From Zhengella sp020637775 (GTDB taxonomy: Bacteria > Pseudomonadota > Alphaproteobacteria > Rhizobiales > Rhizobiaceae): a stretch of 64,000 nt of DNA. The notes under the pieces were generated by a model that saw only the letters and a list, made by a program, of their open reading frames with translations, had not been told where the DNA came from and made no database searches. Positions 27,304 to 35,593 of the stretch are shown here, one piece after another. Position 1 is the stretch's first letter; each line of letters begins with the position of its first letter. Made by a program: the position numbers and the translations under genes. Where the stretch lies: NCBI RefSeq assembly GCF_041397485.1, contig NZ_JAWKWO010000004.1:1-64000 (forward strand), written 5' to 3'.

Positions 27304-28116
27304 GTGAAAGAGACCATTCTGCAATCCACGCTTCGCGAATTGCAGACGATCCTGGCGAGTCCGCGGCTGTGGCTGGTGTTCGCCGCATCTGTCATCCTCT
27401 TCACTGCAACCGGCCCGTTCGGCACGCTGGAAGCGCTCGCCCTGCCTGCCCGCCTCGGCTACTGGCTGATCGTGCAGAGCCTGACATGGCTGGTCGCGCT
27501 GCTTTTCGTCGTCTTCTTCAATGCCGCGCTCGAACGCCATGTTGCCCATGCCCTGCCGCGCATGCTCGTCGGCGCCGCGCTGTCGGCCCTGCCCATGGGG
27601 CTGGTCCTGCTGATCGTCAATGCAGGCCTGCGGAATGCACCCGTGTCGATGGCCGAACTTGTCTCGGACGTCCTTACCGCGCTGCCCATCGCACTGGTCA
27701 TGTGCCTTCTGTCATGGCTGGCGCTGGACGGAACCCGCCCTGGTGATTCCGCCGCTCCGGAACCGGCGCTGGATGCGCCACACCCGGCGGCACCGGCACG
27801 CCCTGCCCTGCTGGACCGCTTGCCGGCGGAAAAGCGTGGCGCGCTGGTTCGCCTTGAAGTGCAGGACCACTACGTCGTCGTCGTCACCACGCGCGGGCGC
27901 GAAATGCTGCTGATGCGCCTTGCCGATGCCATGCGCGAGACCGCGCCGGCCGAAGGCCGCCAGGTCCATCGTTCCCACTGGGCCGCGAGGCAGGGCGCTG
28001 AAGCCCTGGAGCGCGAATCCGGCAAGAATGGCCGCCTGTTCCTGCGCATGACGGATGGAATGAAGGTGCCAGTCAGCCGTGCGAACGCCGCTGCCGTGAA
28101 AGCATGGCTGGAATAG
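27304..28116 (+). CDS. Membrane-anchored LytTR-family transcriptional regulator
   Basis: This 270-residue protein has four predicted transmembrane helices in its first 145 residues, a Pro/Ala-rich linker (about 148-170), and a C-terminal LytTR DNA-binding domain (about 172-268) with LVRLEVQDHYVVVVTTRG, GRQVHRSHWAARQGAEAL and MKVPVSRANAAAVKAWL. It starts with GTG at 27304 (GGAGAACTTC precedes). LytTR domains bind direct repeats in promoters. A membrane sensor in place of a receiver domain suggests it responds to a membrane signal. The divergent DUF2306 gene is the obvious candidate partner. Confidence 0.88.
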   Translation: MKETILQSTLRELQTILASPRLWLVFAASVILFTATGPFGTLEALALPARLGYWLIVQSLTWLVALLFVVFFNAALERHVAHALPRMLVGAALSALPMGLVLLIVNAGLRNAPVSMAELVSDVLTALPIALVMCLLSWLALDGTRPGDSAAPEPALDAPHPAAPARPALLDRLPAEKRGALVRLEVQDHYVVVVTTRGREMLLMRLADAMRETAPAEGRQVHRSHWAARQGAEALERESGKNGRLFLRMTDGMKVPVSRANAAAVKAWLE

Positions 28117-28290
28117 CGCCGCCGGTTCGCGCGCGCGGCCTGTCGATTCCGTGCCGGAAGCGCCATTTCCGGGGTTCCCACGCGTGACCCTCTCCCCTAT
28201 AAGGCCCACCTAGCCTTGAGAGAACGAGTCCCGCCGCCGGCCGGTTTTCCGCGCCGGCCTTTGCGCGCGAACGAGAGCCGGAAGACACCC

Positions 28291-31200
28291 ATGCCCAAGC
28301 GTACAGATATCAAGTCGATCCTCGTCATCGGAGCTGGCCCCATCATCATCGGCCAGGCCTGCGAATTCGACTATTCCGGCACCCAGGCCTGCAAGGCGCT
28401 CAAGGCCGAGGGCTATCGCATCATCCTGGTCAATTCCAATCCGGCCACCATCATGACGGACCCGGAACTGGCCGACGCCACCTATGTCGAGCCGATCACG
28501 CCGGAAGTCGTGGCCAAGATCATCGCCAAGGAACGCCCGGATGCGCTTCTGCCCACCATGGGCGGACAGACGGCGCTCAACACTGCCCTTTCCCTGCGCC
28601 GCATGGGCATTCTGGAGCGCTACGGCGTGGAGATGATCGGCGCCAATGCCGAGGCCATCGACAAGGCCGAGGATCGCGCCCTGTTCCGCGAGGCCATGGC
28701 GAAGATCGGGCTGGAAACGCCAAAGTCGATGCTGGCCAATGCCACCGACGTGAAGGATGCCGACCGCAAGGCGCATGAGGCCAAGCGCGCGGAACTGAAG
28801 ACCCGCCTTTCCGGCGACGATCTCGACAAGGCGCTCGACGATCTCGAAACCGAATGGAATCTCGGCGAAGGCGACCGCAAGCAGCGCTACATGCGCCACG
28901 CCATGGGCATCGCCGCCACCGCGATCGACCAGGTCGGCCTGCCGGCCATCATCCGCCCCTCATTCACGCTGGGCGGCACCGGCGGCGGCATCGCCTATAA
29001 CGAGGCGGAATTCTTCCAGATCGTGCAATCGGGCCTCGATGCCTCGCCGACCACCGAGGTGCTCATCGAGGAGAGCGTGCTCGGCTGGAAGGAATACGAG
29101 ATGGAGGTCGTCCGCGACAAGGCGGACAACTGCATCATCATCTGCTCCATCGAGAACATCGATCCGATGGGGGTCCATACCGGCGATTCCATTACCGTGG
29201 CTCCGGCGCTGACGTTGACGGACAAGGAATACCAGATCATGCGCAACGCCTCCATCGCGGTGCTGCGCGAGATCGGCGTGGAGACCGGCGGCTCCAACGT
29301 GCAATTCGCCGTCAATCCGCAAAACGGCCGTCTCGTCGTCATCGAGATGAACCCGCGCGTCTCGCGCTCCTCGGCGCTCGCCTCCAAGGCCACCGGCTTC
29401 CCCATTGCCAAGGTCGCCGCGCGCCTCGCCGTCGGCTACACGCTGGATGAACTGGAGAACGACATCACCGGCGGCGCCACGCCGGCCTCCTTCGAGCCGT
29501 CGATCGACTATGTCGTCACCAAGATCCCGCGCTTCGCCTTCGAGAAGTTCCCCGGCGCCTCGCCCACCCTGACCACCGCGATGAAATCGGTCGGCGAGGT
29601 CATGGCCATTGGCCGCACCTTTGCCGAATCCCTGCAAAAGGCCCTGCGCGGGCTGGAAACCGGCCTGACCGGCCTCGACGAGATCGAGATCCCCGGCCTT
29701 GGCGGTGAGGACGACCGCAATGCCATCCGCGCCGCCATCGGCACGCCGACGCCCGACCGCCTGCGCATGGTCGCCCAGGCGATACGGCTGGGTACCTCGC
29801 TCGCCGACATCCACGAGATGTGCCGCATCGACATGTGGTTCCTCGAACAGCTCAAGGCGATCATCGACACCGAGGCGCGCATCCGGGAGCACGGTCTGCC
29901 GGACGATGCGCAGAACCTGCGCATGCTGAAATCCATGGGCTTTTCCGATTCCCGCCTTGCCTCGCTCACCGGCGCCGAGGAGGCCGAGGTCAAGGCCCTG
30001 CGCGATCGGCTGGACGTGCATCCCGTCTTCAAGCGCATCGACACCTGCGCCGCCGAGTTCGCCTCGCCGACCGCCTACATGTACTCGACCTATGAGACAC
30101 CCTTTGCCGGCGCGCTCGCCGACGAGGCCCAGGTTTCGGACCGCAACAAGGTAGTGATCCTGGGCGGTGGTCCGAACCGCATCGGCCAGGGCATCGAATT
30201 CGACTATTGCTGCTGCCATGCCGCCTTTGCGCTGGCCGATGCCGGCTATGAATCGATCATGATCAACTGCAACCCGGAAACCGTGTCGACCGATTACGAC
30301 ACCTCCGATCGGCTCTATTTCGAGCCGCTGACCGCCGAGGACGTGCTGGAGATCCTGCGCGCCGAACAGGCGAAGGGCACGCTGCATGGCGTGATCGTGC
30401 AGTTCGGCGGCCAGACGCCGCTGAAACTTGCCGATGCGCTGGAACGTGCCGGCATACCCATCCTCGGCACGTCGCCCGACGCCATCGACCTGGCCGAGGA
30501 TCGCGACCGCTTCCAGAAACTGCTGACAAGGCTGAACCTGACCCAGCCGAAGAACGGCATTGCCTATTCGGTGGAGCAGGCCCGCCTCGTGGCCGGCGAA
30601 CTGGGCTTCCCGCTGGTCGTGCGCCCCTCCTACGTGCTGGGCGGCCGCGCCATGCAGATCATCCATGACGACGCGATGTTGTCCAACTACCTGCTTGGCA
30701 CGGTGCCGGAACTGGTGCCCGAGGACATCAAGGCGCGCTACCCCAACGACAAGACCGGTCAGATCAACACGCTGCTCGGCCGCAACCCGCTGCTTTTCGA
30801 CACCTATCTGGCCGGCGCCATCGAGGTGGATGTCGATTGCCTGTGCGACGGCGACAAGACCTTCGTTTCCGGCATCATGGAACATATCGAGGAAGCCGGC
30901 ATCCATTCCGGCGACAGCGCCTGTTCGCTGCCGGTCCATTCGCTCGGCAAGGACATGGTGGCCGAACTGGAAGCGCAGACCGTCGCGCTGGCCCGCGCGC
31001 TCAAGGTCGGCGGCCTGATGAACGTGCAGTATGCCATCAAGGACGGAACGGTCTATATCCTGGAGGTCAATCCGCGCGCCTCGCGCACCGTGCCCTTCGT
31101 CGCCAAGACGATCGGCCGCCCGATCGCCAAGATCGCCGCCCGCATCATGGCCGGCGAGAACCTCGACAGCGCTTTCGCCCACTATGGCGACAAGCCGGAT

Positions 31201-31776
31201 GTGAACGCACTCGGCCACATCGCGGTGAAGGAAGCCGTCTTCCCCTTCGCCCGCTTCCCCGGCGTCGACACGCTTCTGGGACCGGAAATGCGCTCCACGG
31301 GCGAGGTCATCGGCCTCGACCGCGACTATCACCTTGCCTTCGCCAAGGCACAGCTTGGCGCCGGCGTCGACCTGCCGCGCAACGGCACGCTCTTCGTCTC
31401 CGTGCGCGACGAGGACAAGGCCGCCGTCCTGCCCAGCGTCAAGCGTCTGGCCGCGGCCGGGTTCCGTGTCCTGGCCACCGGCGGCACGCAGCGCTACCTG
31501 GCCGAGAACGGCGTGGAGGCCGAGAAGATCAACAAGGTGCTCGAAGGCCGTCCGCATGTCGAGGACGCCATCCGCAACCGCCAGGTCCAGATCGTCTTCA
31601 ACACGACCGACAGCCAGAAGGCGGTGTCGGATTCCAAGTCCCTGCGCCGTGCGGCCCTGATGCAGAAAGTGCCCTATTACACCACGATTGCCGGGGCCGA
31701 TGCCGTGGCCCATGCCATCGTTGCGCTGAAGGCCGGCAATCTGGAGGTTCGCCCGCTACAGGCCTATTTCGCGTAA
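28291..31776 (+). CDS. carB: Carbamoyl-phosphate synthase large subunit
   Basis: This 1161-residue subunit makes carbamoyl phosphate from bicarbonate, ammonia and two ATP. The first ATP-grasp half (carboxyphosphate synthesis, about 1-420) begins SILVIGAGPIIIGQACEFDY and contains PSFTLGGTGGGIAYNEAEF. An oligomerisation region follows, then the second half (about 590-980) beginning VVILGGGPNRIGQGIEFDY with PSYVLGGRAMQIIHDD. The C-terminal MGS-like allosteric domain (about 1020-1161) has VLATGGTQRYLAENG. The start at 28291 is the ATG that begins the conserved MPKRTDIKSI. It pairs with carA 5.2 kb upstream. Confidence 0.98.
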   Translation: MPKRTDIKSILVIGAGPIIIGQACEFDYSGTQACKALKAEGYRIILVNSNPATIMTDPELADATYVEPITPEVVAKIIAKERPDALLPTMGGQTALNTALSLRRMGILERYGVEMIGANAEAIDKAEDRALFREAMAKIGLETPKSMLANATDVKDADRKAHEAKRAELKTRLSGDDLDKALDDLETEWNLGEGDRKQRYMRHAMGIAATAIDQVGLPAIIRPSFTLGGTGGGIAYNEAEFFQIVQSGLDASPTTEVLIEESVLGWKEYEMEVVRDKADNCIIICSIENIDPMGVHTGDSITVAPALTLTDKEYQIMRNASIAVLREIGVETGGSNVQFAVNPQNGRLVVIEMNPRVSRSSALASKATGFPIAKVAARLAVGYTLDELENDITGGATPASFEPSIDYVVTKIPRFAFEKFPGASPTLTTAMKSVGEVMAIGRTFAESLQKALRGLETGLTGLDEIEIPGLGGEDDRNAIRAAIGTPTPDRLRMVAQAIRLGTSLADIHEMCRIDMWFLEQLKAIIDTEARIREHGLPDDAQNLRMLKSMGFSDSRLASLTGAEEAEVKALRDRLDVHPVFKRIDTCAAEFASPTAYMYSTYETPFAGALADEAQVSDRNKVVILGGGPNRIGQGIEFDYCCCHAAFALADAGYESIMINCNPETVSTDYDTSDRLYFEPLTAEDVLEILRAEQAKGTLHGVIVQFGGQTPLKLADALERAGIPILGTSPDAIDLAEDRDRFQKLLTRLNLTQPKNGIAYSVEQARLVAGELGFPLVVRPSYVLGGRAMQIIHDDAMLSNYLLGTVPELVPEDIKARYPNDKTGQINTLLGRNPLLFDTYLAGAIEVDVDCLCDGDKTFVSGIMEHIEEAGIHSGDSACSLPVHSLGKDMVAELEAQTVALARALKVGGLMNVQYAIKDGTVYILEVNPRASRTVPFVAKTIGRPIAKIAARIMAGENLDSAFAHYGDKPDVNALGHIAVKEAVFPFARFPGVDTLLGPEMRSTGEVIGLDRDYHLAFAKAQLGAGVDLPRNGTLFVSVRDEDKAAVLPSVKRLAAAGFRVLATGGTQRYLAENGVEAEKINKVLEGRPHVEDAIRNRQVQIVFNTTDSQKAVSDSKSLRRAALMQKVPYYTTIAGADAVAHAIVALKAGNLEVRPLQAYFA

Positions 31777-31800
31777 GGGCTTTTCCGGCACGGCTGGCAA

Positions 31801-31838
31801 TTGACGCAATTTTCTCATGCGCATAATTTATGCGCATG
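31801..31838 (+). promoter_or_regulatory. ccd promoter with palindromic operator over the start codon
   Basis: A good sigma70-type promoter reads TTGACG (31801-31806), 17-base spacer, TAATTT (31824-31829). A 23-base palindrome, CATGCGCATA-ATT-TATGCGCATG (31816-31838), covers the -10 and both candidate ATG codons. The predicted start of transcription is about 31836, on the ATG itself, so the message would be leaderless. The symmetry suggests binding of CcdA or the CcdA-CcdB complex for autoregulation, known for the family but inferred here. Confidence 0.62.
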
Positions 31839-32090
31839 AAACACGAACGCCCGTCCCGCAAGACCGCCACGAACCTCTCCATCAATGCCCACCTGGTGGA
31901 GGAAGCCAGGGCGCTTGGCCTCAACCTTTCCGAAATGGCCGAGCGCGGCATTGCCGAAGCGGTGCAGGCGGAAAAGGAACGCCGCTGGAAGGAAGAGAAC
32001 GCCGAGGCCTTCCGTCAGCACAACGAATGGGTGGAGAAGAACGGATTGCCCCTGGAAGCTTACAGGACATTCCGGATCGGCCCAGTTTGA
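31836..32090 (+). CDS. ccdA: CcdA-family antitoxin
   Basis: This 84-residue antitoxin has an N-terminal ribbon-helix-helix DNA-binding part (KTATNLSINAHLVEEARALG, then LNLSEMAERGIAEAV) and a C-terminal toxin-binding tail (KEENAEAFRQHNEWVEKNG, LPLEAYRTF). No ribosome site precedes either ATG (31830 or 31836); the promoter geometry favours a leaderless start at 31836. The tail runs five residues past the usual ...YRTF end into RIGPV, across the region where ccdB should start, which suggests a small insertion or mutation at the junction. Its DNA-binding half should repress the palindrome upstream. Confidence 0.85.
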   Translation: MKHERPSRKTATNLSINAHLVEEARALGLNLSEMAERGIAEAVQAEKERRWKEENAEAFRQHNEWVEKNGLPLEAYRTFRIGPV

Positions 32091-32376
32091 CCTCTTCTGG
32101 AACGATGCGGAATCGTTCTGGCTCGTTGACGTACAGCACGACTTGATTTCGAGCCTGGCAACGCGGGTTGTCATCCCGCTACTTCCTGCTGCATCTGCGC
32201 CTCGGCCGATAGAGCGGCTCAACCCCGTGATACGGATCGATCATGCGGACCATGTACTGATGACCGATCAACTGTCAGCGGTACAGCGCTCGCTTCTCGG
32301 TGAGGCTAGGGGAAACATCGCCGGCCAGCGCGACCGGATCGTCGCGGCCGTCGATCTTCTCGTCACCGGCATCTGA
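32080..32376 (+). pseudogene. ccdB: CcdB-family toxin, start codon apparently lost
   Basis: The frame from 32080 encodes AQFDLFWNDAESFWLVDVQ, then LATRVVIPLLPA, RLNPVIRI, VLMTDQLSAVQRSLLGE and ends AVDLLVTGI, the CcdB fold from the first strand to the C-terminal helix. Tail residues aligned with the gyrase-poisoning Trp-Gly-Ile of F-plasmid CcdB read Thr-Gly-Ile. No ATG, GTG or TTG lies in this frame near the junction; deletion of one C in ATCGGCCCAG would recreate ATGGCCCAG. It is therefore either inactive or expressed in an unusual way. The 98 codons are otherwise open with no internal stop. Confidence 0.75.
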
Positions 32377-32397
32377 GCGTCGGCCGGGCCGGCGTCC

Positions 32398-32706
32398 TCA
32401 GTCGTCCTTCAGCCAGACCGGATCCTTGCAGGCCTGGACGGGGCATTCCAGCGTGTCAGCGGTGGGGATGAATTCGGTCTTGGGCACCTGCCCGCGCGGG
32501 CAAAACCCGCCATGCTCGACAAACCGGTCGTAGCGGGTGATGCCCGAACCCGATGTCGACGTGTAGCGCAGGATGGCCGCGCCCTCGGCATGGATGATGT
32601 CCTGCACCTCGCCGCAGGTGCGATGGTCGATGTTGTACCGGTTGATGGCATGGGCCGGTGCGGTGGCCAGAATGGCGGCTGTCAATGCGAGCAACAAGCG
32701 TTTCAT
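32398..32706 (-). CDS. Small secreted cysteine-containing protein
   Basis: This 102-residue protein has a signal peptide (MKRLLLALTAAILATAPAHA) and a mature part with four cysteines (HRTCGEVQ, GGFCPRGQ, LECPVQACKD), likely forming disulfides in the periplasm. The pattern YNIDHRTCGEVQDIIHAEGAAILRY resembles a small conserved rhizobial family of unknown function. The start at 32706 follows AGGAGTCCTCG. It is a single gene convergent with ccdB. Confidence 0.72.
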   Translation of the reverse strand: MKRLLLALTAAILATAPAHAINRYNIDHRTCGEVQDIIHAEGAAILRYTSTSGSGITRYDRFVEHGGFCPRGQVPKTEFIPTADTLECPVQACKDPVWLKDD

Positions 32707-32810
32707 CACGAGGACTCCTTTGGACCGGGTCGATGCATCACCCCTTTCCATACAGGATGGCACCTTGCCGGCCAAAGACAAGACAAGGCAGGCCCTCCCT
32801 GTGACAAGGA

Positions 32811-33437
32811 TCACGCCGGATTGTCTCCAAGCCAGTCCAGCGGCACATGGGGCGCATCCGCCTCGACCCGGGCCAGCCAGGCGACAATGGCCGGAAAGCG
32901 CGCAAGGTCGAAGCCGCCACGGGTGCCTGCACTATGCGTATAGGCATAGAGGGCCAGATCGGCCGCGCTGATCGTCCCGCCCACCAGGAAAGGCGTTTTC
33001 TCAAGCTGCGTTTCCATCACGGCGAGATTGCGGTGCCCGGCCTCCAGCAGCGGATCGAGAATTTCCGGCCGCCGCTCGCCCGCCCGGTGATCGTAGCAAA
33101 GGATCGCGGCGCGCACCGCGATGGTCGCCTCATGTGAGTTCTGCTCCCAGAACATCCACTGATGTACTTTTGCACGCGCAAACCGGTCATCGGGAAGGAA
33201 CCGCGTCCCCTCGGAAAGATAAAGCAGGATGGCATTGGACTCCGACAGCAGCCGCCCGTCCTCGAATTGCACCAGCGGCACCCGCCCATGCGGGTTGAGT
33301 GCGCGGAACCGGGCGCTTGTCGTGACGCCGGAGCCGTATTCGGCGGCCACGTGACGAAACGGCATGCCCAGTTTGGCAAGCAGAAGCCGCACCTTGTAGC
33401 TGTTGCCGGAACTGGGCATGGAATAGAGCGTGAGCAT
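32811..33437 (-). CDS. Glutathione S-transferase family protein
   Basis: This 208-residue protein has an N-terminal thioredoxin-like glutathione-binding domain (about 1-78: MLTLYSMPSSGNSYKVRLLL, GRVPLVQFEDG, LLSESNAILLYLSEG) and a C-terminal helical domain (about 85-200) with FLVGGTISAADLALYAY and the N-capping Ser-x-x-Asp. The residue after the first strand is Ser/Pro-Ser-Ser-Gly-Asn, so a serine-type active site is plausible. Substrate is not predictable. The gene is monocistronic. Confidence 0.9.
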   Translation of the reverse strand: MLTLYSMPSSGNSYKVRLLLAKLGMPFRHVAAEYGSGVTTSARFRALNPHGRVPLVQFEDGRLLSESNAILLYLSEGTRFLPDDRFARAKVHQWMFWEQNSHEATIAVRAAILCYDHRAGERRPEILDPLLEAGHRNLAVMETQLEKTPFLVGGTISAADLALYAYTHSAGTRGGFDLARFPAIVAWLARVEADAPHVPLDWLGDNPA

Positions 33438-33516
33438 GCGGCGGATGTCCTGTTGATCTGGCCCGACTATGGCCGCCCGGCCGCGCGCAAACCAGTCAGC
33501 ATTTCTGCTCGATGGT

Positions 33517-34371
33517 TCAATATTGCTGATCGCGCGACGCCTGGTGCCGTTTCAGCACACGGACATTGCCGCCGGGCCGCCTCAGCGCCGCGGCATTGAG
33601 CTCCTGCCATCCGGTGGACTGCCCGGCCGCCACCGCCGGCGCCAGATAGCCGCCCTGAACCCATTGCACACCGGCGCCAAGCGCCACATCCAGTTGAGCC
33701 GCCGTGCTGATGCCGGTCATGGAGACCCCGCAGCCGGACTGCCGCACCCGCTCCACCAGGCTTCCCAGCAGGCTTTGCGCCTCCGGCACGTTCTCCAGCC
33801 ACGCCCCGGACCATTCGGCACCCAGATGCAACATCTGCGCGCCGCTTTCGATGGCCCTTTCAACCGTATCGCCCGGATCTGCGCCCGCCAGCCGCAGGGC
33901 GATCCGGATTCCGGCCGCGCGGGCCCGCGCGATTGTCTCCCCGGCATCGCAGGCAACCCGAAGCGGAAGCCGCCAGACGATCTGGTCCGGCATCATGAAG
34001 GCGTCGCGGACTGCCGCCAGCATCAGGTCCAGCGTCGCCGGTGCCATGGCCGCCGACATCAGGTGGTCCTCGCAGTAGCAGAGCGTCTCCGGATCGAGGA
34101 AGACGAGATTGCAGCGCGCCAATGCCGCCGCCTGCCCCGCGCCCGGTCCCTCGGCCAGACTGGCAAGCACGTGTTGTGCCGTTTCCCTGCCCTCCGGCCG
34201 CAGCCGCGCCGTGGCGAAATCCGGCCGCAGCATGCCGCCCTCCACACGGTAGGCCGGCTGGAAAACCGTCTCGAACAGGATCGCACCGAAACGCAGGCGC
34301 GCCCGGCCAATGCCGTCGCGCACAAGCATGCCCTTTTCGCGGTCAGGGCCGGGATCACTCATATCGGTCAA
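33517..34371 (-). CDS. Degenerate EAL-domain protein
   Basis: This 284-residue protein has the EAL fold: VFQPAYRVEGGMLRPDFATA in place of FQP...EAL, then VWRLPLRVA, IRIALRLAGADPGDT and a C-terminal VQGGYLAPAVAAGQ. The EAL, ExxE, DDFG and catalytic Lys positions are replaced (FATA, no DD, no Lys), so it should not hydrolyse cyclic-di-GMP. It lies 30 bases downstream of a second EAL gene on the same strand, so the pair is probably co-transcribed. A binding or partner role is inferred. Confidence 0.75.
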   Translation of the reverse strand: MTDMSDPGPDREKGMLVRDGIGRARLRFGAILFETVFQPAYRVEGGMLRPDFATARLRPEGRETAQHVLASLAEGPGAGQAAALARCNLVFLDPETLCYCEDHLMSAAMAPATLDLMLAAVRDAFMMPDQIVWRLPLRVACDAGETIARARAAGIRIALRLAGADPGDTVERAIESGAQMLHLGAEWSGAWLENVPEAQSLLGSLVERVRQSGCGVSMTGISTAAQLDVALGAGVQWVQGGYLAPAVAAGQSTGWQELNAAALRRPGGNVRVLKRHQASRDQQY

Positions 34372-34401
34372 GACAGTGGGCCTCCTGCCATCGGCGTCCT
34401 G

Positions 34402-35367
34402 TCATCCATTGCGGACCTTTCGTCCGAAAGCCCGTGTCTGCCGGAAGGGCCGCGCAGGCACGGCATCGCGCGTGATCCGCGCATCCATATTAGCGCGCAC
34501 GGAAGGATCGGGAAAGGCGGGCGTTCCGGTTGCCGCCGCGCCTGCGCGGGTTGCGTTCTCATCGCCCGCGGCCGCCGTGCGGCTGAACATCGCGAAATCC
34601 GTCGGCGCCAGCTGCGGCCTGGCAAGCACGAATCCCTGCACCATGCGCACCATGCTGCTTTCGGCCAGATCGAGTTGCCAGGGCTCCTCGATGCCTTCGA
34701 ACAGGGTGGTGATGCCCCAGCCATTGAACGTGTCCACCATGGCCTTGAGCAGTTCGAAGCCCGGATCGCTGTCCATCAGGCGGGTGATCCACGCGGCATC
34801 GAACTTGACGATCTCGGGCTTGAGGTCACGAATGCGCGACATGTCGGAATGATCGGCGCCGTAGTCGTCCACCGCGATACGAAAGCCATGGGCGCGCAGC
34901 GCCGCCACGAAGTTCATCAGCGCCTGGTGCGATGCCGCCTTGTGCTCGGTCACCTCCGCCACGATCCGACCCGCTGCGATCCCGGCCTCGTGCATGGTCA
35001 GCCGCATGTCCCGGAGCGAGCGGTCCGTCACGCCACGGTCGCAATAGACCGACGGATCGAAATTGACGAACAGCGATGTTCGCGGATCGAGGCAGGCACC
35101 GGCATTGATGAGATGCAGGCTGCGCGTCAGGGTTTCCACCTCAAGCCTGTCCTGCCCGGCGATCGCGCTGAAGAAGACGCCCGGTGCAACGGGCTCGCCG
35201 TCACGAAACGGCCGTGCCAGGCCCTCGAATGCAGCGATCTCCAGTTTTCCGCCGTTGAACCGGAAGACCGGCTGGAAGGCCGAGCGAAGCACGAACGGTC
35301 CCCACACCCCTTCCGAGGTGCCGTCTTCCATACGGATGACATGGGCCAGTCCAACGCTTCGTGTCAT
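34402..35367 (-). CDS. EAL-domain cyclic-di-GMP phosphodiesterase (probable)
   Basis: This 321-residue cytosolic protein is mostly an EAL domain (about 25-265). Ligands match the active family: EGL 48-50 in place of EAL, N102 (LFVNFD), E138 (AEVTE), D167/D168 (VDDYG), K188 (VKFD), E224 (FEGIEE) and Q244 (VQGFVLARP). The C-terminal 55 residues are disordered and basic. No sensor domain is attached, so the input may come through a partner such as the degenerate EAL protein 30 bases downstream. Activity is likely but the EGL variation should be noted. Confidence 0.85.
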   Translation of the reverse strand: MTRSVGLAHVIRMEDGTSEGVWGPFVLRSAFQPVFRFNGGKLEIAAFEGLARPFRDGEPVAPGVFFSAIAGQDRLEVETLTRSLHLINAGACLDPRTSLFVNFDPSVYCDRGVTDRSLRDMRLTMHEAGIAAGRIVAEVTEHKAASHQALMNFVAALRAHGFRIAVDDYGADHSDMSRIRDLKPEIVKFDAAWITRLMDSDPGFELLKAMVDTFNGWGITTLFEGIEEPWQLDLAESSMVRMVQGFVLARPQLAPTDFAMFSRTAAAGDENATRAGAAATGTPAFPDPSVRANMDARITRDAVPARPFRQTRAFGRKVRNG

Positions 35368-35593
35368 GCCACAGGCGCGCGCCTTTCGCTTGTGCCGGTT
35401 TCGGTCCCGGCGCCGGCCAGGCCTTGCCGCTCAGGATAGAGGCCAAGGTTTCACGCGCGGTTAATGGATTTCCCAGCCCTGACAGGCCCGGCGCATGGCG
35501 GCCAAGCCTTGAAGTGCGGCGCCCATGAGGCTAAGAGCATGCCGCGCCCCAGCCCGGCGCTATCCTGGAGCCACAATCACTGGAGCCCATGCC

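Noticed and set aside
28960..31713. 917-codon minus-strand frame opposite carB
   Set aside because: carB has complete ATP-grasp motifs through this interval; the reverse frame has no motif.
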